From: Jatrophihabitans cynanchi
GTDB lineage: Bacteria; Actinomycetota; Actinomycetes; Mycobacteriales; Jatrophihabitantaceae
Direction of reading: 5' to 3'
NCBI RefSeq assembly: GCF_027247405.1
Contig: NZ_CP097463.1
Span: 2,542,001 to 2,606,000 of the forward strand
Length of the DNA: 64,000 nucleotides
Positions 1-7,996 of this stretch are shown here, piece after piece. The notes beneath the pieces are model-generated. The model was given only the letters and a program-made list of their open reading frames with translations, made no database searches and was not told the DNA's origin. A program made the translations under genes and the position numbers. The number at the start of each line of letters is the position of its first letter. Position 1 is the first letter of the stretch.

Positions 1-1086
1 GCCGTCTGCCGCCGGGCCGTCGCGCAGGCCCTCCACGGTGGTGCCCGCGAGCACCTCGGTGCTGCCGGTGCGCGGGTCGAAGGCCAGCAACAGGTGGACG
101 CCTGCCGCGGCGATGACGACCCGCTCGATGGCCGGCCACCAGCTGACGTCCCACGGCGAGAGCATCGGCGGGATCGGGCCGGTCACCGTCCGCGTCCCGG
201 CCAGGGCTGCGGCCAGGTCGATCGTCGCGACCACCTCGGCGGCCGCGGGCGTCCCGGTCGCGTCGGCCGCCTCGAGCCGGACCCCACGCAACACGTGGTT
301 GGCGGTGTCGGCCACCAGCACGTCGTAGCGGGCGAGTCCGGGCGGCAGCAAGGTGAGGCCGTTCGGCTCTGCGAAGCGGGCCATCTCGGCCGGGCCGTCC
401 ACCCGGCCGCGGGTGCCGGTGCCGATACGGGCCAGGACGGTCTCGCCGTCGGTGGCCAGCTCGAGGAGCGAATGATGGCCGGCGTCGGCGACGAGCACGC
501 TGTCGCGCTCGCGGCCGGTGCGGGCGGCGGGAAGGACGATCGCCTTGGCCGGGAAGCGCAGCGCGGACGGTGCGGCCGACGCGGTGACCGCCGGGGCGAC
601 GCCGCGGCGCAGCGTGCCGGCGGCCTCGTGCTCGGCCGCGAGCAGCTCGATCGTCGCCGCCAGCGCGCTGACCTGGCCCTCACCCGCGGCCTGGGCGACC
701 AGGTAGCCCTGCGGGTCGATCAGCGCGAGCGTCGGCCAGGCCTTGACCGCGTACTGCTGCCAGAGGTGCAGTTCGGGGTCGTTCACGACGACGTGCTCGA
801 CCTCGTATCGCTCCATCGCGGCGCGGACGGTGCGCGGATCGCGTTCGTGGGCGAACTTGGCCGAGTGGACGCCCACCACGGTGAGGATGTCGCCGAAGCG
901 CGCCTCGAGCGGGCGCAGCTCGTCCAGCACGTGCAGGCAGTTGGCGCAGCAGGACGTCCAGAAGTCCAGCAACACGAAACGCCCGCGTTGGGACGCGAGC
1001 GTTGTCGGGGTGCCGCCCAGCCAGTCCGCGCCCGCGCCGGGAAGTTCCGGAGCGCGGACGCGGGGCGGGCGGGCGGCGGCAGTCAC
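1..1086 (-). CDS. NHL-repeat protein with N-terminal thioredoxin-like domain (3' end outside window)
   Basis: The frame opens at a GTG at 1084-1086 and runs off the window edge, so the C-terminus is missing. The first ~140 residues are a TlpA/thioredoxin-like fold: a strand, then FWTSCCANCLHVL with a CxxC (CANC) redox pair, and later KAWPTLALIDPQG with the cis-proline region. The remainder contains NHL beta-propeller blades, for example VLVADAGHHSLLEL and VLVADTANHVLRGV. This two-domain arrangement is a known bacterial family of probable thiol oxidoreductases whose substrate is unknown. No signal peptide is visible, so a cytoplasmic location is likely. It lies downstream of the 45-residue gene, on the same strand. 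No strong ribosome binding site precedes the GTG. Confidence 0.85.
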   Translation of the reverse strand, partial: MTAAARPPRVRAPELPGAGADWLGGTPTTLASQRGRFVLLDFWTSCCANCLHVLDELRPLEARFGDILTVVGVHSAKFAHERDPRTVRAAMERYEVEHVVVNDPELHLWQQYAVKAWPTLALIDPQGYLVAQAAGEGQVSALAATIELLAAEHEAAGTLRRGVAPAVTASAAPSALRFPAKAIVLPAARTGRERDSVLVADAGHHSLLELATDGETVLARIGTGTRGRVDGPAEMARFAEPNGLTLLPPGLARYDVLVADTANHVLRGVRLEAADATGTPAAAEVVATIDLAAALAGTRTVTGPIPPMLSPWDVSWWPAIERVVIAAAGVHLLLAFDPRTGSTEVLAGTTVEGLRDGPAADG

Positions 1087-1129
1087 CTCAGCGCAACGGC
1101 GGGTGGCTGCGGGCTGTTCCGCAGATCGG

Positions 1130-1267
1130 TCAGCGGTTGTAGTCGCGGCTGGCCGCGGCGATGAGCTCCTGCCGGACGGCCGGCGAGGCGGTGCGCAGGG
1201 CGCGGTCGAACTCGCGGGCGTTGCGGCGGGCGCGAATGCGGGCGGTGAACTTGCTGGTGGTGGACAT
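1130..1267 (-). CDS. small basic protein, 45 aa, unknown function
   Basis: A short frame with ATG at 1265-1267, preceded by GGAGG at 7-nt spacing, and a TGA stop at 1130-1132. The product is basic and helical, starting MSTTSKFTARIRARRNAREF and ending in AASRDYNR. Two features support it as a gene: the strong Shine-Dalgarno site and the unusually regular charged composition for a stray frame. A longer overlapping frame (1083-1331) has composition typical of a shadow and was not chosen. I do not recognise a function. Short Arg-rich proteins of this style occur as hypothetical proteins in actinobacteria. Confidence 0.6.
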   Translation of the reverse strand: MSTTSKFTARIRARRNAREFDRALRTASPAVRQELIAAASRDYNR

Positions 1268-1298
1268 CGTTGGCCTCCGTGGCGGTTGCTTTACGTGA

Positions 1299-1304
1299 AC
1301 TATA
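1299..1304 (-). promoter_or_regulatory. candidate -10 element for the 45-aa gene
   Basis: Read on the minus strand, TATAGT sits 31 nt before the ATG at 1267. TTCGAT lies 16 nt further upstream as a possible -35. It is one of the few AT-rich hexamers in this gap, which is otherwise empty. Support is from sequence match only. Confidence 0.35.
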
Positions 1305-1361
1305 CCGCCACAACCGAGGAATCGAAGCCAATATGCCGCTCAGTGGCTAAGGTCACGAACC

Positions 1362-2795
1362 CTAAAGCAGTGCCAACCCTGGATCTGTTAGGACCTGAGC
1401 CACATCGGACAGGAACTGCGAACCCTGCTGGCCGTCCACCAGCCGGTGGTCGAAGGACACCGCCAGCTGGGTGACCCAACGCGGCTCGATCCGTTCGCCG
1501 GGCTGAGTGCGGTCACCGTCGGTCACCACCCACGGCATCCGCCGCACCGCGCCGAACGCGACGATGCCGGCCTCGCCCGGGTTGATGATCGGCGTGCCGG
1601 TGTCCACGCCGAACACGCCCACGTTGGTGATCGTGATCGTGCCGCCTGCCATGTCCGCCGGCGGCGTCTTGCCCGAGCGGGCCACCTCGGTGAGCCGGCC
1701 GATCGCGCCGGCCAGTTCGCGCAGCGACATCGTGTCGGCGTCCTTGATGTTCGGCACGATCAGGCCGCGTCCGGTGGCGGCGGCGATGCCCAGGTTGACG
1801 TAGTGCTTGAGGACGATCTCGCCGGCGGCCTCGTCCCAGGTCGCGTTGATCTCCGGGGTGCGCCGGGCGGCCAGGATCACCGCCTTGGCGACGAACAGCA
1901 GCGGCGAGACCTTGACGTCCCGGAACTCGCGCCGGGCCGCGACCCGATCGCGCAACTGCATCATCTCGGTCACGTCGACGGTGACGAACTCGGTGACGTG
2001 CGGGGCGGTGAACGCCGAGGCCACCATGGCGGCCGCGGTGTGCTTGCGCACGCCCTTGATCGGGATGCGGGTCTCCCGCGCCGCGGGGGCAGCCGGCGCA
2101 CCGCTGGGCGCGTACGCCTGCCCGGACGCGGCGGCGTGCACGTCCTCGCGCGAGATCGTGCCGTTCGGGCCGGTCGGCTGGACGCCGCCCAGATCCACGC
2201 CCAGGTCCCTGGCCAGCTTGCGCACGGGTGGCTTGGCGAGCACCTGGTGAGCGTGCCGCGCGGCCGCGGGCACGGACGCCGGCGGCGGCATGGTGTCGCT
2301 GTCCGGCTCGGGCAGCGGCGGCCGCTGCGCCGCCGACGGCGGAAGGTTGAACGACGCGTTCACTCCGGCCGTCACGGCGGGAGTGGCGCGCCGCCTCCGG
2401 CGGCCCCCGCCGCCTTCCTGGGGGCCGTAGCCGACCAGGGTCAGTTGCTTCTCGTCGGCGCCGGACGGCTCGCCGGGCAGTTCGGGCACCAGGTCCTCGA
2501 CCGCGGCGTTGCCCGGATCGGACGACGGCGCGCTCGCCGCTGCCCCGCCGGTGGCCACGTCGATCGAGATGATCGCGGTCCCGACCGGCACCGTCTCGCC
2601 CTCGGCGGCGTGGATGCCCGTGACGACCCCGGCCCACGGCGCCGGCAGTTCGACGGCCGCCTTCACGGTCTCCACCTCGGCGATGGTGTCGTTCACGGCG
2701 ACCGTGTCGCCCACCGCGACCATCCACTTGAGGATGTCGCCCTCGGTCAGCCCCTCGCCGAGGTCCGGAAGCTTGAACTGCCTGATGTCACTCAA
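1362..2795 (-). CDS. bkdC: branched-chain 2-oxoacid dehydrogenase E2 (dihydrolipoamide acyltransferase)
   Basis: Transfers the acyl group from E1 via lipoate to CoA. Domains in order: a lipoyl domain (residues ~4-80, lipoylated Lys45 in ETVKAAVEL), an Arg-rich Pro/Ala linker, a peripheral subunit-binding domain (~185-219, VRKLARDLGVDLGGV), and the catalytic domain ending in SFDHRLVDGQQG with His450 and the DG pair. 477 residues is usual for actinobacterial branched-chain E2. The start is a TTG at 2793-2795, one base after the TGA of the E1 beta gene and 8 nt after GGAG, so translation is probably coupled. It is the last gene of the E1 alpha-E1 beta-E2 operon. No E3 gene is present here. A pyruvate-type E2 is possible but less likely given the separate E1 alpha/beta subunits. 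Confidence 0.93.
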   Translation of the reverse strand: MSDIRQFKLPDLGEGLTEGDILKWMVAVGDTVAVNDTIAEVETVKAAVELPAPWAGVVTGIHAAEGETVPVGTAIISIDVATGGAAASAPSSDPGNAAVEDLVPELPGEPSGADEKQLTLVGYGPQEGGGGRRRRRATPAVTAGVNASFNLPPSAAQRPPLPEPDSDTMPPPASVPAAARHAHQVLAKPPVRKLARDLGVDLGGVQPTGPNGTISREDVHAAASGQAYAPSGAPAAPAARETRIPIKGVRKHTAAAMVASAFTAPHVTEFVTVDVTEMMQLRDRVAARREFRDVKVSPLLFVAKAVILAARRTPEINATWDEAAGEIVLKHYVNLGIAAATGRGLIVPNIKDADTMSLRELAGAIGRLTEVARSGKTPPADMAGGTITITNVGVFGVDTGTPIINPGEAGIVAFGAVRRMPWVVTDGDRTQPGERIEPRWVTQLAVSFDHRLVDGQQGSQFLSDVAQVLTDPGLALL

Positions 2796-2796
2796 C

Positions 2797-3771
2797 TCAG
2801 TACTCCAGTGAGGTGTCGACGGCGTCCAGGATGCGATCGACGCTGGGCAGCCATTCGTTCTCCAGCCTGCTCGGCGGGTACGGCGTGTCGTACGAGGTCA
2901 CTCGCAGCACCGGTGCCTCCAGCGAGTAGAACGCCTGCTCCTGGACGCGGGCGGCGATCTCGGCGCCCGCGCCGAAGCTGCCCGGCGCCTCGTGGACGAT
3001 GACCAGCCGGCCGGTGCGCCGCACCGACTCCAGCACGGTGGGCATGTCCAGCGGGGAGACCGAGCGCAGGTCGATGACCTCGAGGTTGCGCCCCTCCTCG
3101 GCGGCCACCGCGGCTGCCTCCAGCGTGGTGGTCAGCATCGAGCCGTACGCGAGCAGGGTGAGATCGGTTCCGGGACGGGCGATGCGGGCCTGGTAGAGCG
3201 GTGTCGGCCGCTCGGCGATCTCGGACTTGGCTGCGTGGTAGCGGCGCTTGGGCTCGAAGAAGATGACCGGGTCGTCGTCGGCGACGGCGTCCTGGATCAT
3301 CCAGTAGGCGTCCGACGGGTCGGCGCAGACGAGGACCTTCAACCCCGCGGTGTGTGCGAAGTAGGCCTCCGGCGACTCGCTGTGGTGCTCGACCGCGCCG
3401 ATGCCGCCGCCGTACGGGATGCGGATGGTGATCGGCATCTTGACCAGGCCGGACGAGCGGTTGTGCATCTTGGCGACCTGGCTGACGATCTGGTCGAAAC
3501 CGGGGAAGACGAAGCCGTCGAACTGGATCTCGCACACCGGCCGGTAGCCGCGGATCGCCAGCCCCACGGCGGTGCCGATGATCCCGGACTCGGCGAGCGG
3601 GGTGTCGATGACGCGGTCCTCGCCGAAGTCCTTCTGCAGCCCGTCGGTCACCCGGAACACGCCGCCCAGCTTGCCGACGTCCTCACCCATGATGAGGACC
3701 TTCGGGTCGGCCTCCATGGCCTTGCGCAGCCCCTCGTTCAGCGCCTTGGCCATCGTCAGCTTCTCGCTCAT
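2797..3771 (-). CDS. bkdB: branched-chain 2-oxoacid dehydrogenase E1 component, beta subunit
   Basis: 324 residues, the standard length for an E1 beta transketolase-like subunit. It has the N-terminal pyrimidine-binding domain (MAKALNEGLRKAMEADPKVL, then GEDVGKLGGVF) and the C-terminal transketolase domain (LLAYGSMLTTTLEAA, then VIDLRSVSPLDM). It pairs with E1 alpha to decarboxylate branched 2-oxoacids (from Val, Leu, Ile) using TPP. The ATG is at 3769-3771. A repeat-rich 103-bp spacer separates it from the upstream E1 alpha gene, unusual for an operon of this type. The 3' end is one nucleotide from the E2 TTG start. Confidence 0.94.
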   Translation of the reverse strand: MSEKLTMAKALNEGLRKAMEADPKVLIMGEDVGKLGGVFRVTDGLQKDFGEDRVIDTPLAESGIIGTAVGLAIRGYRPVCEIQFDGFVFPGFDQIVSQVAKMHNRSSGLVKMPITIRIPYGGGIGAVEHHSESPEAYFAHTAGLKVLVCADPSDAYWMIQDAVADDDPVIFFEPKRRYHAAKSEIAERPTPLYQARIARPGTDLTLLAYGSMLTTTLEAAAVAAEEGRNLEVIDLRSVSPLDMPTVLESVRRTGRLVIVHEAPGSFGAGAEIAARVQEQAFYSLEAPVLRVTSYDTPYPPSRLENEWLPSVDRILDAVDTSLEY

Positions 3772-3784
3772 GCCGCACCTGCCT

Positions 3785-3856
3785 CGTTGAGTGGCGGGTT
3801 ATGGGTTGAGTGGCGGCCTGTAGCCCGCCACTCAACGGGAAAGTCGCCACTCAACG
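3785..3856. repeat. nested inverted repeat between E1 alpha and E1 beta genes
   Basis: Four copies of one 11-12 bp word lie within 72 bp: GTTGAGTGGCGG at 3786-3797 and 3805-3816, then its complement CCGCCACTCAAC at 3825-3836 and CGCCACTCAAC at 3845-3855. They form two perfectly nested 12-bp stems, inner 3805-3816 with 3825-3836 (8-nt loop) and outer 3785-3796 with 3845-3856. The structure lies inside the operon transcript. It resembles a REP-type element or mRNA-stabilising/attenuating hairpin. No U-run follows, so a simple terminator is less likely. Confidence 0.85.
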
Positions 3857-3874
3857 GGAGACGCCGTGAGGTGG

Positions 3875-4996
3875 TCATGCGGTTGCCTCCTGAAGGGACG
3901 CGACGAAGTCGGCGAACTCGTCGCGCTGCTCACGTAGTTCTGGCGGCATGGTGACGTGCACGTGCTCGAAGACGGACTGCGCGGTGGGGTTCGCCAGCGC
4001 CCGGCAGCCGCTGCGGATGTGCTCGGCCAGCTGCTCGGACTCGGCCGCCAGTTCGTCGAAGAAGGACGCCGGCAGCCCGGCCTGGCGGGTCAGGTAGGCG
4101 CGCACCCGCTCGATCGGATCCTTCAGCTTCCACGTCTCGCCCTCGCTGGCCAGCCGGTAGCGGCGCGGGTCGTCGTTGGTGGTGTGCGGGTTCATCCGGT
4201 AGGTGAACGCCTCGATGAGGGTCGGTCCCTGGGCGTTGCGGGCGTCGTCGAGCGCCTTGCGGGTGACCGCGAGGCTGGCCAGCACGTCGTTGCCGTCGAT
4301 GCGGACGCCGGGGAAGCCGAAACCGTCCGCGCGCCGGTACAGCGGCACCCGGCTCTGCGTGGTCACCGGCTCGCTGATCGCCCACTGGTTGTTCTGGCAG
4401 AAGAAGACGACGGGCAGGTTGCCGGCGGCCGCGAACACGAACGACTCGTTCACGTCCCCCTGGCTCGAGGCGCCGTCGCCGAAGAACGCCAGGACCGCGG
4501 TGTCCCGGTCGTCGTCGCCGGTTCCGACGGCGCCGTCACGGACCACGCCCATCGCGTAGCCGGTCGCGTGCAACGTCTGCGCGCCGATCACGATCGTGTA
4601 GTTGTTGAAGTTGTGGGTGTACGGGCTGAAGCCGCCCAGGTTGGTCCCGCGGAACAGGCCCAGCAGCACCAGCGGGTCGACCTCGCGGCACCACGCGACG
4701 CCGTGCTCGCGATAGGTGGGGAAGGCCATGTCCTGCCGGCGCAGCGCGCGACCGGCGCCGATCTGGGCGCCCTCCTGGCCGAGCAGGCTGGCCCACAGGC
4801 CCAGCTCGCCCTGGCGCTGCAGCGCGATCGCCTCGCTGTCGATCCGCCGGACGAGCACGAGGTCGCGGTACAGCGCGGCGATCTGCTCGTCGGTGATCTC
4901 GAGCGGGTAGTCAGGGTGCTCGACGCGCTGGCCCTCCGGCGTCAAGAGCTGGACCATGTCCGGCTCGGGAGTCACCCGCTGGATGTGCTCGGTCAT
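3875..4996 (-). CDS. bkdA: branched-chain 2-oxoacid dehydrogenase E1 component, alpha subunit
   Basis: 373 residues with the thiamine diphosphate motif GDG at 173-175 running to NN at 202-203 (GDGASSQGDVNESF ... FCQNNQWAI), and the phosphorylation-loop-like region TYRMNPHTTNDDPRRY. It forms the alpha2beta2 E1 decarboxylase with the gene downstream. Starts at ATG 4994-4996, first in the operon, with a 172-bp upstream gap. That gap contains an imperfect dyad GTGATCGCGGTCAC at 5124-5137 that could bind a regulator. The Lrp/AsnC gene of this window is 11 kb away, so local control is not obvious. Confidence 0.93.
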   Translation of the reverse strand: MTEHIQRVTPEPDMVQLLTPEGQRVEHPDYPLEITDEQIAALYRDLVLVRRIDSEAIALQRQGELGLWASLLGQEGAQIGAGRALRRQDMAFPTYREHGVAWCREVDPLVLLGLFRGTNLGGFSPYTHNFNNYTIVIGAQTLHATGYAMGVVRDGAVGTGDDDRDTAVLAFFGDGASSQGDVNESFVFAAAGNLPVVFFCQNNQWAISEPVTTQSRVPLYRRADGFGFPGVRIDGNDVLASLAVTRKALDDARNAQGPTLIEAFTYRMNPHTTNDDPRRYRLASEGETWKLKDPIERVRAYLTRQAGLPASFFDELAAESEQLAEHIRSGCRALANPTAQSVFEHVHVTMPPELREQRDEFADFVASLQEATA

Positions 4997-5168
4997 CTCA
5001 GGACACCACTTTCCGCATCGCGGCGCCGCGGGGGATTGCCACGCGAGCCGTCAGTTGGCCGGGCATCTCGTTGGTACAGGGGTGGCGCACCCGCCGAGAT
5101 ACCCAGGGGTTCCTACCATATCCGTGATCGCGGTCACGGCGGCACGTGCGGCATCGAGCGCGCCGCGC

Positions 5169-5435
5169 TCAGTCGCTCCCGTCGGGCAGCGCGTGTGCGC
5201 CCGGCGGCACGTCCCGGGACACGGCGGCACCGCGCTGCGCGGTGAGCACGGTCAGCCCGGCCTGCACCTGGGCCCGGGACACCTCGCGGCGCACCTGAAG
5301 CGGCAACCGCCCCCAGACGGCGTCCACGATCTCGGCGACGGTGGGGGCGGCGGCGCTCTCGTCCCGCTCCCGCGCGTCGCGATCGTGGCGGGCCAGCGCG
5401 TCCTCGATCCAGCCGCGCAGTTCCGTCCGGTTCAA
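5169..5435 (-). CDS. hypothetical protein, 88 aa
   Basis: The only plausible start is a TTG at 5433-5435, directly abutting the TGA of the upstream gene at 5436-5438, which suggests translational coupling. The product is hydrophilic: an N-terminal helix (RTELRGWIEDALARHDRDAR), a middle part (VAEIVDAVWGRLPLQVRREV) and a short variable tail. No known domain is recognised. The tight coupling to the 137-aa gene, which is itself plausible as a gene, is the main support. Confidence 0.55.
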   Translation of the reverse strand: MNRTELRGWIEDALARHDRDARERDESAAAPTVAEIVDAVWGRLPLQVRREVSRAQVQAGLTVLTAQRGAAVSRDVPPGAHALPDGSD

Positions 5436-5849
5436 TCAGGCCGGGTTCGACGGCGGCTCGGGCTCGCGCGGTGGCACCTCGGGCGCGGTCTGTGGCAGCG
5501 GGTCCGGAGCCGGTGGCGGGTCGGACACCGGTGGCGCGTCGGGCACGACCGGCGACTCACGCCTCGGCTCGGGCTGGGACGGGTCGGTCGCGGGCGGCGC
5601 GCTCGCCGTCGAGTCATGGCCGGTGTCCTGCCCGCGCTCGTGCAGACCCTCGCGGAAGCCCTCGGCGGATTCCTTCACCTGGACGGCCATCTTGCCCGCC
5701 CGCTCGCGCGCCTTCGCGGCCAGCGGCTTGGCCCGCTCGACCGCGTTCTCGGCCATCGGACGCGCCTTCTGTGACATCTCCTGCGCGAGCGGCTTGGCCT
5801 TCTTGGACAGTTCTTCGGCCTTCAGCTTGGCTCGGTCCAGCAGCCCCAT
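5436..5849 (-). CDS. hypothetical protein with Lys/Ala-rich amphipathic helix and Pro-rich tail, 137 aa
   Basis: The first ~75 residues are a long amphipathic helix with repeated K-A/R-A-K heptad-like steps (LDRAKLKAEELSKKAKPLAQ). The last ~60 residues are rich in Pro, Asp and Ser and probably disordered. The start codon is ATG at 5847-5849. This architecture resembles small antitoxin-like or membrane-surface-binding proteins annotated as hypothetical in actinobacteria. No function can be assigned. It is followed without a gap by the 88-aa gene, so the two probably form an operon. Confidence 0.65.
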   Translation of the reverse strand: MGLLDRAKLKAEELSKKAKPLAQEMSQKARPMAENAVERAKPLAAKARERAGKMAVQVKESAEGFREGLHERGQDTGHDSTASAPPATDPSQPEPRRESPVVPDAPPVSDPPPAPDPLPQTAPEVPPREPEPPSNPA

Positions 5850-5909
5850 GGCGGTCCTCCTCGACGGCTCGGCTCCGTGCTGTTGACTACTACCCCGCCG
5901 TGAGCGCGG

Positions 5910-7955
5910 CTACACCGCGAGCTCGTCCGGCAACGGCTCGTCGTGCAGCACGGTCAGGCGGGACACCGCGCGGGTGAGCACCACGTACAGCCGGCGAAGT
6001 CCGCTGGTGCGTGTGGGCTCACCGGCGACGATACCCGCCGGTTCGACAAGAACCACCGAGTCGAACTCCAGGCCCTTGGCCTCGGAGGCCGGGACGAGGG
6101 TGACCCGCGGGTCCGCGTCCAGGTCCAGCTCCTCGGCGGTGATCCCGGCGTCGGCGAGTTGCTGGTGGACGGACTCGACGAGCGCGTCCGGGACGATGAC
6201 GCCCACCGACCCCTCGGCCTGCAGGGTGCGCTGCACTTCCTGCGCGAGCGCGGCTGCGGGCGCGAACCGCAGCGCACCCTCGCCGGCGCGGACCGAGGTG
6301 GCGGCCGGGACACCGGCGGCGATGTGCGGCAACAACCGGTTCGCCACCTCGAGAACCTCGCCGGGCACGCGGTAGCCGGCGGTCAGCGGCCGCACCTCGG
6401 CGCCGGGGTGGCCGAGGTGGTGCAGCGTCACCGCCCAGTCGCCCGGCGCCCATGGCGTGGTGGCCTGGGCGAGGTCGCCGAGCACGGTGACCGAGCCGAG
6501 CGGGCACCGGCGGGCGATCGCGCGGCACTGCATCTCGGACAGGTCCTGCGCCTCGTCGACGACGACGTGCAGGAACGCGCTCGTCCCGTCGATCAGGCCG
6601 GCCAGCTCGTCGAGAAGTGCCGCGTCGGCCGGCGTCCACTGCGTCGAGCGCAGCGTGCGGGCGGGCTTGCGGAACAGCGCCGCGTGTTCGTCGTCGGTGA
6701 GCAGGCCGGCCGAGCACCGGGCGAGGAACTCCGGCTCGGCGAACAGCCGGGACAGCAGCGCCGGTGCGGTGAGGGCCGGCCATACGGTGTCGACGAACTC
6801 GCGCACCGCGGCCGAACGCGCGACCTTCGCCGTCTCGGCGTCCGACGGCGCGCCACCGACGTCCTCACGCTGGCGGCGGACGTCCTCGGCGAGCTGCATC
6901 CGCAACCGTTCGCGGGCCTGCGACCAGAGCAGGCCGCCGCTCGCGCCGGCTGTGGCGCCGGCCGCGGTCGCGGCGAGCGCCCGCCGCGCGTCGTCGACGT
7001 ACCGGCGCAGGTGGTGCGCGCCGATCCGGTACCGCCGCGTGCCGACGATGGCGACCACGTCGTCGGTCGGCTTGCGGATGTGTGACAGCACGCCGCGGCG
7101 CAGCACCTCGGCCAGCCGTGCGTCTCCCTTGAGGGTGGCCAGCTCGGCGCTGTCGCGGGCCGGCCCGACGGCACCCACCAGGTCGTCGACCGTGGCCTGC
7201 TCGATGCCGATCTCGCCGAGGGAGGGCAGCACCTGGGCGATGTAGTGCAGGAACGCCTTGTTCGGGCCCACGACGAGCACGCCGGTGCGCCGCAGCCGCT
7301 CGGCGAAGGTGTAGAGCAGGAACGCGGCGCGGTGCAGCCCGACCGCGGTCTTGCCGGTGCCGGGCGCGCCCTGGATGCACAGCGAGGTCGCCAGGTCAGC
7401 GCGCACCAGTTCGTCCTGGTCCGGCTGGATCGTGGCGACGATGTCGCGCATCGGACCGACACGGGGGCGTTCGATCTCCTCGCGCAGCAACTCCGAGTTC
7501 AGCCCGAGCGCCTCGCCGCGATCCAGGTGCTCGTCCTCGAACGAGGTGAGCAGCCCGGCGTGGAACCCGAAACGGCGGCGCAACTGCACGCCCTGCCGGT
7601 CCGCCGGGCTGGCCCGGTAGAAGGGACGGGCCAACGGGGCGCGCCAGTCGATGACGACGGGATCGCCGGCCAGGTCGCGCACGTGCCGCCGGCCGATATG
7701 CAGGATCTCCGCGCCGGGCCGGTGGTCGTCGTGATCGCGGTCGGTGCGGCCGAAGAACGGCGGCGCGTCCGGGTCGGCGCGCAGCGCGGCCAGCCGTTCG
7801 GCGCGCATTCGGCCCAGCGCGTAGCTGGCCAGTTCGTCGACACCGTAGTCGGTGATGTGCTCGGCCGCCTCCTGCATCTGCAGGAGGCACCGGCGGGCGA
7901 GGTCGAGGTGGGCGCGTTCGTCGAGAAGGGCTTGGTCTACATCGTGGTCGGCCAC
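5910..7955 (-). CDS. helD: HelD-type superfamily 1 helicase / RNA polymerase recycling factor
   Basis: 681 residues. The N-terminus shows the HelD signature: a helical arm, FFGRTDRD, ILHIGRRHVRDLAGDPVVIDWRAPL and FYRAS. Helicase motifs follow: Walker A GAPGTGKT (196-203), Walker B DEAQDLS, motif III GDLAQATTPW, motif IV GYRVPGEVLEVANR, motif V EAKGLEFDSV and motif VI YVVLTRA. HelD proteins bind RNA polymerase and release stalled complexes in Gram-positive bacteria, and some confer rifamycin tolerance. UvrD/PcrA is excluded by the N-terminal arm and the WRAP region. GTG start at 7953-7955; TAACGT lies 9 nt upstream, so the transcript may be nearly leaderless. Confidence 0.85.
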   Translation of the reverse strand: MADHDVDQALLDERAHLDLARRCLLQMQEAAEHITDYGVDELASYALGRMRAERLAALRADPDAPPFFGRTDRDHDDHRPGAEILHIGRRHVRDLAGDPVVIDWRAPLARPFYRASPADRQGVQLRRRFGFHAGLLTSFEDEHLDRGEALGLNSELLREEIERPRVGPMRDIVATIQPDQDELVRADLATSLCIQGAPGTGKTAVGLHRAAFLLYTFAERLRRTGVLVVGPNKAFLHYIAQVLPSLGEIGIEQATVDDLVGAVGPARDSAELATLKGDARLAEVLRRGVLSHIRKPTDDVVAIVGTRRYRIGAHHLRRYVDDARRALAATAAGATAGASGGLLWSQARERLRMQLAEDVRRQREDVGGAPSDAETAKVARSAAVREFVDTVWPALTAPALLSRLFAEPEFLARCSAGLLTDDEHAALFRKPARTLRSTQWTPADAALLDELAGLIDGTSAFLHVVVDEAQDLSEMQCRAIARRCPLGSVTVLGDLAQATTPWAPGDWAVTLHHLGHPGAEVRPLTAGYRVPGEVLEVANRLLPHIAAGVPAATSVRAGEGALRFAPAAALAQEVQRTLQAEGSVGVIVPDALVESVHQQLADAGITAEELDLDADPRVTLVPASEAKGLEFDSVVLVEPAGIVAGEPTRTSGLRRLYVVLTRAVSRLTVLHDEPLPDELAV

Positions 7956-7996
7956 GATCAGCTGACGTTACGCGCCGCGCGCAAGCCGATTCCGGC

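Noticed and set aside
1083-1331. An 82-residue minus-strand frame covering the 45-aa gene
   Set aside because: Pro/Arg/His-rich shadow composition and no ribosome site. The 45-aa frame has GGAGG and a clean start.
1446-3002. Long plus-strand frame opposite bkdC
   Set aside because: Low-complexity Arg/His/Ala composition. The minus-strand E2 has all its domains and residues.
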